Position numbers and translations under genes: made by a program
Notes under the pieces: model-generated
What the model was told of the DNA's origin: nothing
The model's input: the letters and a program-made list of their open reading frames with translations, nothing else
The model's database searches: none
Part shown: positions 26,450 to 34,697 of the stretch, piece after piece
Position numbering within the stretch: the first letter of the stretch is position 1
Layout: each line of letters begins with the position of its first letter
NCBI GenBank assembly: GCA_027486895.1
Contig: JAIXOE010000015.1
Location: 1-34,697 of the forward strand
Origin: Sphingomonadales bacterium
GTDB lineage: Bacteria; Pseudomonadota; Alphaproteobacteria; Sphingomonadales; Sphingomonadaceae
Length of the DNA: 34,697 nucleotides
Direction of reading: 5' to 3'

Positions 26450-28638
26450 GCGACCGCTGCCTTTGCGGCTTCGACGATCGACTGCTTGCTTGGCAGCACC
26501 AGCTCAGCCGCTGGCCCCAGCGGAATAAAGCAATCCTCAGCGGTAATCCGGCTAACGGCATTTCCGCGACCGGCCTCGGTCAATATGGTCATCAGCTTTT
26601 CACTCAAGCTTCCCGAACGGCGGCTTTCGTCGACAATCAGGATGTTCGAACAATCCGCCACCGCTGCAACGATCGCGTCTGCATTCAGCGGATGTAACCA
26701 ACGCAGATCAATGATCCGGAGCTTTATGCCCAAAGCTTCCAACTCCGAAGCAGCCTGACGTGATAAATAGAAACCATTTCCATATGTTATAATCGCAAGT
26801 TCAGTACCATTGCCAATCTGTCCAAGCGCGCCAAATGCAATTTCAGTTCCCTCGGACGGCGCAGAATATGCGGCTGACCACGCTCCGTCTTCCGGAGCAT
26901 GAAGATCAGTTGTGTGATACAGCGCAATTGGCTCAAGGAAGATCACAACGCGGCCGTCCTGATGTGCAAGCCGGACGCATTCACGCAACATAGCAGGTGC
27001 ATCGGCAGCATTGGATGGACACGCCACGATGATACCCGGAATGTCGGTAAGGACAGCAATGCTGTTGTCGTTGTGGAAATGCCCGCCAAAACCCCTTTGA
27101 TAGGGCAAACCAGCGATGCGCACGACCATCGGGTTGCTATACTGCCGGTTGGAAAAGAAGGACAACGTGGCTGCTTCGCCGCGGATCTGGTCCTCGGCAT
27201 TGTGTAAATAGGCCAGAAACTGGATTTCGGGGATTGGGACAAAGCCATTATGCCCCATACCAATCGCAAGGCCAAGGATGGTCTGCTCGTCGAGCAACGT
27301 GTCGAACACCCGCGCAGCGCCGAATTTCTCCTGCAGCCCCTTCGTTACGCCGTAAACGCCGCCTTTACGCGCGACATCCTCTCCGAAAACGGCGACATTG
27401 GGATATTGCAGCATGATGTCCGCCAAGGCGAAGTTGATGCTTTTCGCTAAAGTGACCGGCTTGGCGAGGTTGCGTGCATCCTTGGCAAAAAGGGCGTCGC
27501 GTGCGGCTGCGTCGGGCAATGGCCTTGGCGGACTCGCACCTTCCACCGGTAGGATAGACGCCATCACCTCCTGCGCGGTCACGAGCCGCGGCTTGGCGAG
27601 CGCATCCATTGCAACCCGGTCAACGCGCGCGCGCATATCTTCGTAGCGCGCGACAATCTCGGCACCGGACATGCCAGCCTGCTCATGCAATATCCGCGCG
27701 CTGTGCAGCAATGGATCTTGAGCCTCGGCGGCTTCAATCTGCACAATCGGTGCGTAGCTCAGCTCAACATCTGCCCCCGCATGCCCCATTAGGCGCACCG
27801 TCTGCATATGCAGAAACACTGGCCTACGCCGCGAACGCGCATATGCGACCGCTTCGTGGCAGCCACGCAGAGCATCATTCAGGTCAGCCCCGTCGCAGGC
27901 GATATAATGCAATGCGGGTCGATGGGCATAATTGGCCTCTATCCACCCACCGGGCGTCCGTACCGAAATACCAATGCCATTATCCTCACAAAGGAAGACA
28001 ATCGGCACCGGCAAATGTTGATATGCAGCCCAGCATGCCGCGTTGAACGCGCCTTGCGATGTGGAATGGTTGGCCGATGCATCGCCGAAGGAACATAGAA
28101 TGACAGAATCATGCGGCAGGACCGCGTCTTCGAGTTGCAGGCGCCGCGCCAGCCCTAAGGAGTGCGCAGCGCCAACGGCTTTGGGCAAATGAGACGCAAT
28201 CGTGCTGGTCTGCGGGGGGACAAAAGTGTGCGCACAACCGAGCACCTTATGTCGGCCGCCGGAAATCGGATCGTCAGCAGACGCCGCAAAGGACAATGCC
28301 ATGTCATATAATGGCGTCAGCCCGCCCGCCTGCTTTTTGCGCTGAATAAGGAAAGCGCCATCGCGGTAATGCAAAAAGGCCATGTCGGTCGAGCGCGTTG
28401 CCGCCGCCATCGCAGCCGTGCCCTCATGCCCCGAGCTGCCGATGGAATAAAAAGTCTTGCCCTTCGACCTGCGCGCCCAAAGATCGAGATGACGGTTCAT
28501 GATTTGGGTGTCGAACAAATCCACCAGCACATGAGAATCGGTGGCAGTTGAACTATTTATGACGCGCGGGGCCGGAAAGTCTTGGGCGGCTACACGCTGC
28601 ACAAATGCAGCGTCTAATATCGTAGGACGGTCAAACAT
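26446..28638 (-). CDS. Fused alpha/beta 2-oxoacid dehydrogenase E1 component
   Basis: This 730-residue protein joins both subunits of a thiamine-diphosphate-dependent E1. The alpha half (about 1-350) has YSIGSSGHEGTAAMAAA, HYRDGAFLIQRKK and the cofactor motif from Gly185-Asp186 to Asn220 (GDAS to CEDN). The beta half (from about 395) has NVAVFGEDVARKGGVYGVT, FDTLLDEQTILGLAIGMG, PIPEIQFLAYLHNAEDQI and RQYSNPMVVRIAG, followed by the C-terminal RIIDLRWLHPL. The family decarboxylates branched-chain or related 2-oxo acids. The usual E2 and E3 genes are absent; instead a FabD-like acyltransferase is coupled to its stop. The oxo-acid substrate cannot be read from the sequence. It is divergent from the TonB-receptor gene. 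Confidence 0.88.
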   Translation of the reverse strand: MFDRPTILDAAFVQRVAAQDFPAPRVINSSTATDSHVLVDLFDTQIMNRHLDLWARRSKGKTFYSIGSSGHEGTAAMAAATRSTDMAFLHYRDGAFLIQRKKQAGGLTPLYDMALSFAASADDPISGGRHKVLGCAHTFVPPQTSTIASHLPKAVGAAHSLGLARRLQLEDAVLPHDSVILCSFGDASANHSTSQGAFNAACWAAYQHLPVPIVFLCEDNGIGISVRTPGGWIEANYAHRPALHYIACDGADLNDALRGCHEAVAYARSRRRPVFLHMQTVRLMGHAGADVELSYAPIVQIEAAEAQDPLLHSARILHEQAGMSGAEIVARYEDMRARVDRVAMDALAKPRLVTAQEVMASILPVEGASPPRPLPDAAARDALFAKDARNLAKPVTLAKSINFALADIMLQYPNVAVFGEDVARKGGVYGVTKGLQEKFGAARVFDTLLDEQTILGLAIGMGHNGFVPIPEIQFLAYLHNAEDQIRGEAATLSFFSNRQYSNPMVVRIAGLPYQRGFGGHFHNDNSIAVLTDIPGIIVACPSNAADAPAMLRECVRLAHQDGRVVIFLEPIALYHTTDLHAPEDGAWSAAYSAPSEGTEIAFGALGQIGNGTELAIITYGNGFYLSRQAASELEALGIKLRIIDLRWLHPLNADAIVAAVADCSNILIVDESRRSGSLSEKLMTILTEAGRGNAVSRITAEDCFIPLGPAAELVLPSKQSIVEAAKAAVA

Positions 28639-28699
28639 AACGCGGCATGATTAGCGCCAAAGGGCACAAAAGCCACAGGAAAGTATGAATTTCAATTGC

Positions 28700-28712
28700 G
28701 CGATTAAATCGC
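28700..28712. promoter_or_regulatory. Operator-like inverted repeat between E1 and TonB-receptor genes
   Basis: GCGATTAAATCGC is a perfect 6-bp inverted repeat around one base, in the 219-base spacer between the two divergent genes and 62 bases before the E1 start. Symmetry of this kind suits a dimeric regulator; none is recognised. Confidence 0.3.
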
Positions 28713-28857
28713 TGGATTTGTGAAAATTCGGCGATAGGATGGCAGACAGGACAGAGTTTGCTCGCCGGATCAACCCAGCCGGAGAGTGTTTAAAGACTGG
28801 CGTCACGAAGTGAGCAATAAATGCCACGAGGGCGTCGGTTAAATGGAGGAGAGAGTA

Positions 28858-31452
28858 ATGCGTCGTTTTAATCGTGTAATCACGGCTGCCTTATGCAGCA
28901 CCATCTGCAGCGCCATGTTAGTGCCTGCAGCTTACGCCCAAACAGCCCAAGCAGAAGAAGATAGTGGTGATGAACCCATTATCGTTACCGCAACATTGCG
29001 CGCAATGGATGTGCAGGACATTCCGCTCGCTGTGACCGCTGTCGCGCCGGAAGCATTGGAACGTCAGGGCGTAAACGACATCAAGAACCTGGCATCTATT
29101 TCGCCAAGCTTTAACATCCAGTCGTCGCAGACCGAAACGCAGGGCACATCGATCAAGATCCGTGGCGTCGGCACTACGGGTAACAACACCGGCCTCGAAA
29201 GCTCGGTCGGCGTCTTCATCGACGGCGTATACCAGTCGCGTCCCGGCGTTGCGTTGGGCGATCTTGTCGACCTTGAGCGCCTTGAAATTCTGCGTGGCCC
29301 TCAGGGCACGCTGTTCGGTCGCAACACATCCGCTGGTGCGCTTAACATTACAACGAAGCGGCCCAATTTGTCTGCAGTCGAAGGCTTTGCCAACGCATCA
29401 TACGGCAACTACAACTTCATGAATGTGCAGGGCGGCGTCAGCGTGCCTCTCGCCACTGACGTGGCCGCAATTCGCTTGTCAGGCACATGGCGCAAGCGCG
29501 ATGGTTTCCTGAAAAGCTCAACGGGCGCTGAAAGCAACAACCGCGACCGTTACCTCATTCGTGGGCAACTATATGTAGAGCCCAATGCAGATGTCAGCAT
29601 CCGCATTGTGGGCGATTATTCCAAGGTTGACGAAAATTGCTGTGACGCAGTTATCGTGCGTGAAACCGAACTCGCGCCATTCTCGGCATTCCATGGACTG
29701 GCGAATGACGGCGTCGTCGAATCTGGTCAGTCAGCGCTTAAAAACCTGGCAACAAACAGCCAGACCTTTTTCAATGGCGCAAAACAATGGGGCGTTTCTG
29801 GTGAGCTGAAATGGGATTTCGGTGGTGCAAAACTGACGTACGTCGGATCATATCGCGACTTTAAATCCAGTTCGACCGCTGAGTCCGATTTCACGAGCCT
29901 GAAAATTTTCACAACCGGTGTCGGCGGCTCGATCCAAGCTCCGGGCGTTCTGCCCAATGGCGACCGGATCAAAACCTTTACGCAGGAACTGCGGTTGCAG
30001 GGCACAGCTCTCAACGACTCGCTCGATTGGTTGATCGGCGGTTTCTACTCAAAGGAAGACATCAAGGCACAGCAAACGATGTCGTTCGGTGCGGACTATC
30101 AGGCCGCAAACAGCGCATTTAACTTTGCGAATGCGGCAGGCGTAAATCCATTGTTTGCGCTTACGGCTTTGGGTTCTGGCGGAACAGCGGCGGCTCCAAC
30201 GATCGGTGCGCCAGTCAATTCGAACAATTCTTTTGGTAACAACCTGTTTTCGCAAGATGCCAAAAGCTATTCAGTCTTCACCCACAACGTGTTCAACGTA
30301 ACGGATAAGCTAAGCCTGACACTTGGCGCACGCTATGTATCCGAGACGAAGGACGCTGCATTCAATCAAATCAGCGCTAGCAACGCGGCATGCCAAGCCA
30401 GCGTCAATGGCGTACTGACTGGTCGCGTTCCAGGTGCGCTTGCGCCAGGACTGGTAGGCCTCAACTGCTTCCCGTTTGCGGTTCCGGTCAACCTGACCGC
30501 ACCGGCAGCGGCGGGTGGTGGCCTAGCCAGTTCGAAACTGCCTCTGCCACGGCTTTGGTCAAACCGCTTCAAGGATGATGAAATCACCTATACTGGCCAG
30601 ATCGGTTACAAGGCCAACGAAGATCTCTTGATTTATGCCGGCTATAGCCATGGATTTAAATCAGGCGGTTTCAACCTCGACCCGACCGCAGCCAACCTGA
30701 CGAACTCTACTGCAGTTCTGACGACAGGCGCAGCGCCGATTTATGCCGACCCACGGTTCAAATCGGAGAAGGTCAACCAGATTGAACTCGGTGTGAAAGC
30801 CACATTTGGTCCGATTAAGGCCAACCTTGCGTTGTTCGATATGAAAATGAGCGACTTCCAAGTCCTCGAATTCACAGGCGTCCAGTTCCTGACCTTTAAC
30901 GTCAATTCGGCACGCTCGACCGGTGCGGAACTCGAACTATTTGGTGATTTCGGCAGTTACATGAAGGGCAACCTTGCGTTGACCTATGCGGATGCCCGTT
31001 ACCCAAGCAATTGCGCGGACGGCGTTGCGCCAGCTGCGCTCGGTTCGGTCGTTCGGCTTTGCGGTCAAGATTTGACCAACGCGCCTAAGTTCACTGGTGT
31101 CGTCGGCTTGACATATGATGGCCCGCTGAATGGTTCAGGTTGGGGCTTGTTGGTAAACGGCAACATGAATTATTCGGATAGCCGGACAACCCGCACGATT
31201 GACCTCGATACCAACAATCTTCCGATCCCGCTCGCACGGCAGGAAAATTACTTCAAAATGAATGCACGTATCGGGCTGACCACGCCAGATGAGCGTTACA
31301 CATTCGAACTTTGGGGTACCAACCTGACGAATGAAATCACCCGCGGCATCACCGCCAATACGCCGCTTCGTGGCGGTGCTGGTACACGCTCGTTGATTGG
31401 TTTCGTTGAAGAACCACGCATGTATGGCTTGACCGTCCGCGCGCAGTTCTAA
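28858..31452 (+). CDS. TonB-dependent outer-membrane receptor
   Basis: This 864-residue receptor starts at the ATG at 28858, preceded by GGAGGAG; the upstream in-frame ATG at 28843 begins with that ribosome site and is rejected. The signal peptide ends AYA-Q near residue 27. A TonB-box-like PIIVTAT follows, then the plug domain (MDVQDIPLAVTAVAPEALE to LEILRGPQGTLFGRNTSAG) and the 22-strand barrel with the C-terminal RAQF. Cysteine pairs fall in predicted external loops. It is of the large family common in Sphingomonadales; the ligand is unknown. The divergent E1 gene shares its upstream region. A strong bidirectional terminator follows. Confidence 0.95.
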   Translation: MRRFNRVITAALCSTICSAMLVPAAYAQTAQAEEDSGDEPIIVTATLRAMDVQDIPLAVTAVAPEALERQGVNDIKNLASISPSFNIQSSQTETQGTSIKIRGVGTTGNNTGLESSVGVFIDGVYQSRPGVALGDLVDLERLEILRGPQGTLFGRNTSAGALNITTKRPNLSAVEGFANASYGNYNFMNVQGGVSVPLATDVAAIRLSGTWRKRDGFLKSSTGAESNNRDRYLIRGQLYVEPNADVSIRIVGDYSKVDENCCDAVIVRETELAPFSAFHGLANDGVVESGQSALKNLATNSQTFFNGAKQWGVSGELKWDFGGAKLTYVGSYRDFKSSSTAESDFTSLKIFTTGVGGSIQAPGVLPNGDRIKTFTQELRLQGTALNDSLDWLIGGFYSKEDIKAQQTMSFGADYQAANSAFNFANAAGVNPLFALTALGSGGTAAAPTIGAPVNSNNSFGNNLFSQDAKSYSVFTHNVFNVTDKLSLTLGARYVSETKDAAFNQISASNAACQASVNGVLTGRVPGALAPGLVGLNCFPFAVPVNLTAPAAAGGGLASSKLPLPRLWSNRFKDDEITYTGQIGYKANEDLLIYAGYSHGFKSGGFNLDPTAANLTNSTAVLTTGAAPIYADPRFKSEKVNQIELGVKATFGPIKANLALFDMKMSDFQVLEFTGVQFLTFNVNSARSTGAELELFGDFGSYMKGNLALTYADARYPSNCADGVAPAALGSVVRLCGQDLTNAPKFTGVVGLTYDGPLNGSGWGLLVNGNMNYSDSRTTRTIDLDTNNLPIPLARQENYFKMNARIGLTTPDERYTFELWGTNLTNEITRGITANTPLRGGAGTRSLIGFVEEPRMYGLTVRAQF

Positions 31453-31466
31453 GGCCACACACAAAC

Positions 31467-31503
31467 AAAAAGGGCGGCCTCCGCGTGGAGGTCGCCCTTT
31501 TTT
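31467..31503. terminator. Bidirectional intrinsic terminator
   Basis: A stem of 16 bp (AAAAAGGGCGGCCTCC paired with GGAGGTCGCCCTTTTT, one G-T pair) around a GCGT loop, with T-tracts on both sides. It lies between the convergent TonB-receptor and fadB-type genes and can end transcripts from either. Confidence 0.95.
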
Positions 31504-31521
31504 GTGTCTGGCTTACCGATA

Positions 31522-33717
31522 TTAAGCGGCAGCTTTATACAGCGTCTCGCCCTTGTCCGCCATGTCGCGGAAGCTTTTGGGTGGGGCAAAACGATTACCA
31601 AATCGCTGCGCCAAATTGTCGGCCGTACGAACGAAGTTCTCCAGACCGACAGTGTCGATATAGCTCATCGGTCCGCCGGTATAAGGCGCGAAGCCCCAGC
31701 CAAAGATCGCACCCAAATCAGCGCTCTGTGGGTCCTTGACGACCTCCTCTTCAAAGCATTGCGCGGTGGCGATAAGCTGGATGTACAACAAACGCTGCTT
31801 CACTTCTTCGACCGACGGCTGTTCGGCTGCGAGCGGATAATGCTCCGCCATTCCCTGCCAAAGGCCAAGACGTTCGCCCTTGTCATCATAGTCATAGAAG
31901 CCAGAGCCAAAGCGGCGGCCCTTACGGCCAAGCTTGACGACCATCAGCTCCATGAAGTCTTCCGTGCCGCTTGGTTGATACGCGTCGCCCAATTCCTTCT
32001 TGGTCGACTGCATCACATCATAACCAAGCTGCAATGTGGTTTCGTCAAGCAACGCAAGCGGACCGATGGGCATACCCAGCAACTTGGCGGCATTCTCGAT
32101 CAACGCTGGCTTAACGCCTTCAGTCACCAGCTTCATCGCCTCACCCATGTACGGTGGGAAAACGCGATTGGTGAAGAAGCCGCGGACGTCCTTTACGACA
32201 ATCGGGGTCTTCTTGATCTTGGCGTTATAGTCAAACGCCGCCGCCATGGCGCGATCACCGGTCAATGCACCGGGAATGATTTCGAGCAACGGCATTTTTT
32301 CGACCGGCGAGAAGAAGTGCAGCCCGACAAACAGTTCAGGCCGTGACGAATTCTTTGCAAGGCCGGTAATCGGCAATGTCGACGTATTCGACGCGAACAC
32401 CACGTCGGGACCAATCACAGCTTCTGCCTTCTTGATAACATCAGCCTTTACATCCGGACGTTCGAAAACGGCCTCAATGATAAGATCAACATCTTTCAGA
32501 TCGTCATAATTGTCCGTGGGCGTAATCCGCGCCATGAACGCATCGCCCGCTTCCCTGGTCATCTTGCCACGGCTGACTGCCTTGTCGATGATCTTCCGGC
32601 TGTAATCGACGGCCTTGTTAGCGTCTTCAAGACTGCGGTCGAGAACCACGACATCCATGCCACCTTTGACGGTCACGTGCGTGATGCCGGAACCCATAAG
32701 GCCGCCACCAAGAACCCCAACCTTTTTGATCTCAACCGGTGGCACGCCCGCTGGACGGCCAGCGCCCTTTTCAGCAGCCTGTTTGTTGATGAACAAGGTG
32801 CGGATCATGTTCTTGGCTTGGCTGCCCGAAAGCAGCTTTGTGAAATATTTGGATTCAACACGCAGTGCAGTGTCAAATGGCAGGATCGAACCTTCGTACA
32901 AGCAGGACAAAATGGCCTTGATGGCGTCAAAATTGCCTTTGCTTTCCTTATGTGCCATCGCGTTCAGGCCGACAAACAGCTGAACTGCGCGCGGGTCCAT
33001 CGCCCCTGCACCGCCCGGGAATTTGAAGTCCTTCTTGTCCCAAGGCGCAGTGACCTTTGGATTGGCCCTCACCCATGCCTTGGCATTTGCGATCAAATCA
33101 GCCGCCGGCGCAACTTCGTGCACCAGACCCTGTGCCTTCGCCGTTGCTGGGTCGAGCGACTTTCCTTGGATAATCATCATCGCAGCATTTTGCAGGCCAA
33201 TAAGGCGCGGCGTCCGTTGTGTTCCACCGCCACCGGGCAGCAGACCGACCATCACTTCGGGCATGCCGAGCTGGATTTTTGGATTGTCAGCAACGACGCG
33301 ATAATGGCACGCGAGCGCGAGTTCCAGACCGCCGCCCAGTGCCAAACCGTTCAAAGCGCAAGCGACTGGCTTTGCAGACACCTTGCCGCTGCTGAGGTCC
33401 TTGGCAGACTGACCGCCGGATTCCATTTTGCGCAGCAACGCGTTCAGGGCGAAAGCCTGGTCGAACGCCTCTTTGGTGCTGCTGGCTTTTGCGCCGCCCA
33501 GCATGGTCAGGTCAGCGCCAGCCAAGAAACCTGATTTCTTGCCCGATGTGATGACCGCACCTTTTACGGCTTCGTTGGTGGTGAGATCTTCGACCCATTT
33601 GCCGAATTCTTCAATCAACGCGCCATTCCATACGTTCATGGATGCATCAGGAAGGTCGATTGTCAGAAGCGCAATGCCATCGGCGTCGATATCGACGGAG
33701 AAAGTTGTGTAAGTCAT
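31522..33717 (-). CDS. Fatty oxidation multifunctional protein (enoyl-CoA hydratase/3-hydroxyacyl-CoA dehydrogenase)
   Basis: This FadB/FadJ-type protein of 731 residues hydrates enoyl-CoA and oxidises 3-hydroxyacyl-CoA with NAD+. The hydratase half has ALNGLALGGGLELALACHYR and GMPEVMVGLLPGGGGTQRTP. The dehydrogenase half has the Rossmann loop GVLGGGLMGSGI (about 333-344), FASNTSTLPIT and the catalytic-histidine block GLHFFSPVEKMPLLEII, followed by the C-terminal domain with GRRFGSGFYDYDDKGER. The ATG at 33717 with GGGAACG upstream is preferred over a TTG six codons earlier. It follows the thiolase gene by 14 bases on the same strand and forms a beta-oxidation pair with it. Confidence 0.93.
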   Translation of the reverse strand: MTYTTFSVDIDADGIALLTIDLPDASMNVWNGALIEEFGKWVEDLTTNEAVKGAVITSGKKSGFLAGADLTMLGGAKASSTKEAFDQAFALNALLRKMESGGQSAKDLSSGKVSAKPVACALNGLALGGGLELALACHYRVVADNPKIQLGMPEVMVGLLPGGGGTQRTPRLIGLQNAAMMIIQGKSLDPATAKAQGLVHEVAPAADLIANAKAWVRANPKVTAPWDKKDFKFPGGAGAMDPRAVQLFVGLNAMAHKESKGNFDAIKAILSCLYEGSILPFDTALRVESKYFTKLLSGSQAKNMIRTLFINKQAAEKGAGRPAGVPPVEIKKVGVLGGGLMGSGITHVTVKGGMDVVVLDRSLEDANKAVDYSRKIIDKAVSRGKMTREAGDAFMARITPTDNYDDLKDVDLIIEAVFERPDVKADVIKKAEAVIGPDVVFASNTSTLPITGLAKNSSRPELFVGLHFFSPVEKMPLLEIIPGALTGDRAMAAAFDYNAKIKKTPIVVKDVRGFFTNRVFPPYMGEAMKLVTEGVKPALIENAAKLLGMPIGPLALLDETTLQLGYDVMQSTKKELGDAYQPSGTEDFMELMVVKLGRKGRRFGSGFYDYDDKGERLGLWQGMAEHYPLAAEQPSVEEVKQRLLYIQLIATAQCFEEEVVKDPQSADLGAIFGWGFAPYTGGPMSYIDTVGLENFVRTADNLAQRFGNRFAPPKSFRDMADKGETLYKAAA

Positions 33718-33731
33718 GTTTTCGTTCCCGA

Positions 33732-34697
33732 TCAATTCACGCGTTCGATGATGGTTGCAGTGCCCATACCAGCACCAATGCAGAGCGTGGTGAGCGCAGT
33801 CGACTTGCCGGAACGCTCCAGCTCATCCAGAACGGTGCCAAGGATCATGGCGCCTGTCGCTCCAAGCGGATGGCCCATCGCAATGGCACCACCGTTGACG
33901 TTGATATCGGCATGGTCGATGTTCATCGCTTCCATGAAGCGCAGAACGACCGAAGCGAAGGCTTCGTTCAATTCCCACACATCAATGTCACCCTTGTCCA
34001 TTCCGGCACGCGCCAGCGCCTTTTGCGCCGCGAATTCCGGCCCGGTAAGCATGATAGACGGCTCAGACCCGATAGAGGCCATCGATACGATACGCGCGCG
34101 CGCTTTCAGTCCGTATTTTTCGCCGGCTTCCTTGGTGCCGATCAGCACAGCAGCCGAACCATCGACGATGCCAGAGCTGTTGCCCGCATGGTGGACATGG
34201 TTGATCTTTTCGACATCAGGATAGCGCATGATGGCAATGTCATCAAAGCCAGGCATCATTGTACCCATCATCTGGAACGCAGGCGCCAATGCGCCCAGCG
34301 ACTGCATATCAGTTTCCGGCCGCATTAGCTCGTCATGGGCGAGAACGACTTCACCGATGACATCCTTGATCGGCAAGATGGACCGCGCAAAACGCTTTTC
34401 GGCCCATGCACGGGCAGCACGCTTTTGGCTCTCGACAGCATAAGCATCAACATCATCGCGGCTATGGCCATATTTGGTGGCGATAAGGTCTGCGGAGATG
34501 CCTTGTGGGATGAAGTAATTGGCGATCGCCGAGCGCGGGTCAATTGGCCAAGCTCCACCGTCCGAACCCATGGGCACACGGCTCATCGATTCAATGCCGC
34601 CGCCGACAGCAAGATCGCATTCGCCAGATTTTACTTTCGCAGCAGCGATGTTCGACGCCTCGAGGCCCGATCCGCAGAAACGGTTCACCTGAATGCC
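33732..34697 (-). CDS. Acetyl-CoA C-acyltransferase (thiolase), partial
   Basis: The N-terminus lies beyond the right edge; about 321 residues are present. The nucleophilic cysteine is at the cut end in [11 protein letters not shown], and the later thiolase blocks are all there: [28 protein letters not shown], the histidine in [16 protein letters not shown] and the second cysteine in [14 protein letters not shown]. The sequence fits the FadA/acetyl-CoA acetyltransferase family that cleaves 3-ketoacyl-CoA. It is upstream of the fadB-type gene by 14 bases, so the two are probably one operon. Confidence 0.94.
   Translation of the reverse strand, partial: GIQVNRFCGSGLEASNIAAAKVKSGECDLAVGGGIESMSRVPMGSDGGAWPIDPRSAIANYFIPQGISADLIATKYGHSRDDVDAYAVESQKRAARAWAEKRFARSILPIKDVIGEVVLAHDELMRPETDMQSLGALAPAFQMMGTMMPGFDDIAIMRYPDVEKINHVHHAGNSSGIVDGSAAVLIGTKEAGEKYGLKARARIVSMASIGSEPSIMLTGPEFAAQKALARAGMDKGDIDVWELNEAFASVVLRFMEAMNIDHADINVNGGAIAMGHPLGATGAMILGTVLDELERSGKSTALTTLCIGAGMGTATIIERVN

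Noticed and set aside
1-34697. tRNA, rRNA, CRISPR, insertion sequence or prophage
   Set aside because: I looked for cloverleaf-like ends, evenly spaced repeats, transposase or integrase motifs and saw none; small RNAs cannot be excluded by eye.

Overview
The window is ordinary-density chromosomal DNA of an alphaproteobacterium, most likely a member of the Sphingomonadales (inference from gene content: a TrcR/DUF1013 regulator, a DksA lacking most zinc cysteines, a zwf-edd-glk order like that of Zymomonas, a large TonB-dependent receptor, and a possible PEP-CTERM-like surface protein). Base composition is moderate for that group. I see no tRNA, rRNA, CRISPR, insertion sequence or phage gene. 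Genes are tightly packed, with many overlapping starts and stops.

Layout. Positions 1-3.5 kb: the 5' part of a metallo-beta-lactamase-fold hydrolase, the trcR regulator, an alpha/beta hydrolase, an NADPH:quinone oxidoreductase and a DUF1192 protein. Positions 3.6-8 kb: clpA behind a heat-shock-like promoter, recF tail-to-tail with it, then a mini-operon of a 39-residue peptide, a 58-residue PspC protein and a PilZ protein. Positions 8-12 kb: a lipid-flavoured group (KAS III-like synthase, PlsC-like acyltransferase, DUF1295 membrane protein, cytochrome P450). Positions 12-17.2 kb: rimO, a DUF1761 protein, and the operon serS-surE-nlpD-like, with a possible 36-residue ORF at its end. Positions 17.2-19.7 kb: a Ser/Thr/Gly repeat surface protein, dksA and a second PilZ protein. 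Positions 19.7-25.3 kb: a complete Entner-Doudoroff operon, zwf-edd-glk-eda-pgl. Positions 25.4-28.6 kb: a fused 2-oxoacid dehydrogenase E1 translationally coupled to a FabD-like acyltransferase. Positions 28.9-31.5 kb: a TonB-dependent receptor. Positions 31.5-34.7 kb: fadB-type and fadA-type beta-oxidation genes, the latter cut by the window end.

How the genes work together. The five sugar genes convert glucose to pyruvate and glyceraldehyde 3-phosphate through 6-phosphogluconate. The fadAB pair degrades acyl-CoA. ClpA and DksA are stress and proteostasis functions. The least explained unit is the E1/acyltransferase pair: it has no E2 or E3 beside it, and the acyltransferase has Met where malonyl-specific enzymes have Arg. 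This suggests a route from a 2-oxo acid to an acyl-carrier-bound product rather than ordinary catabolism (inference). Other points of interest are a possible sigma-54 promoter before the PspC operon, a perfect 10-bp inverted repeat in the clpA promoter, a P450 lacking the usual I-helix acid, and a terminator-like hairpin inside the trcR leader.
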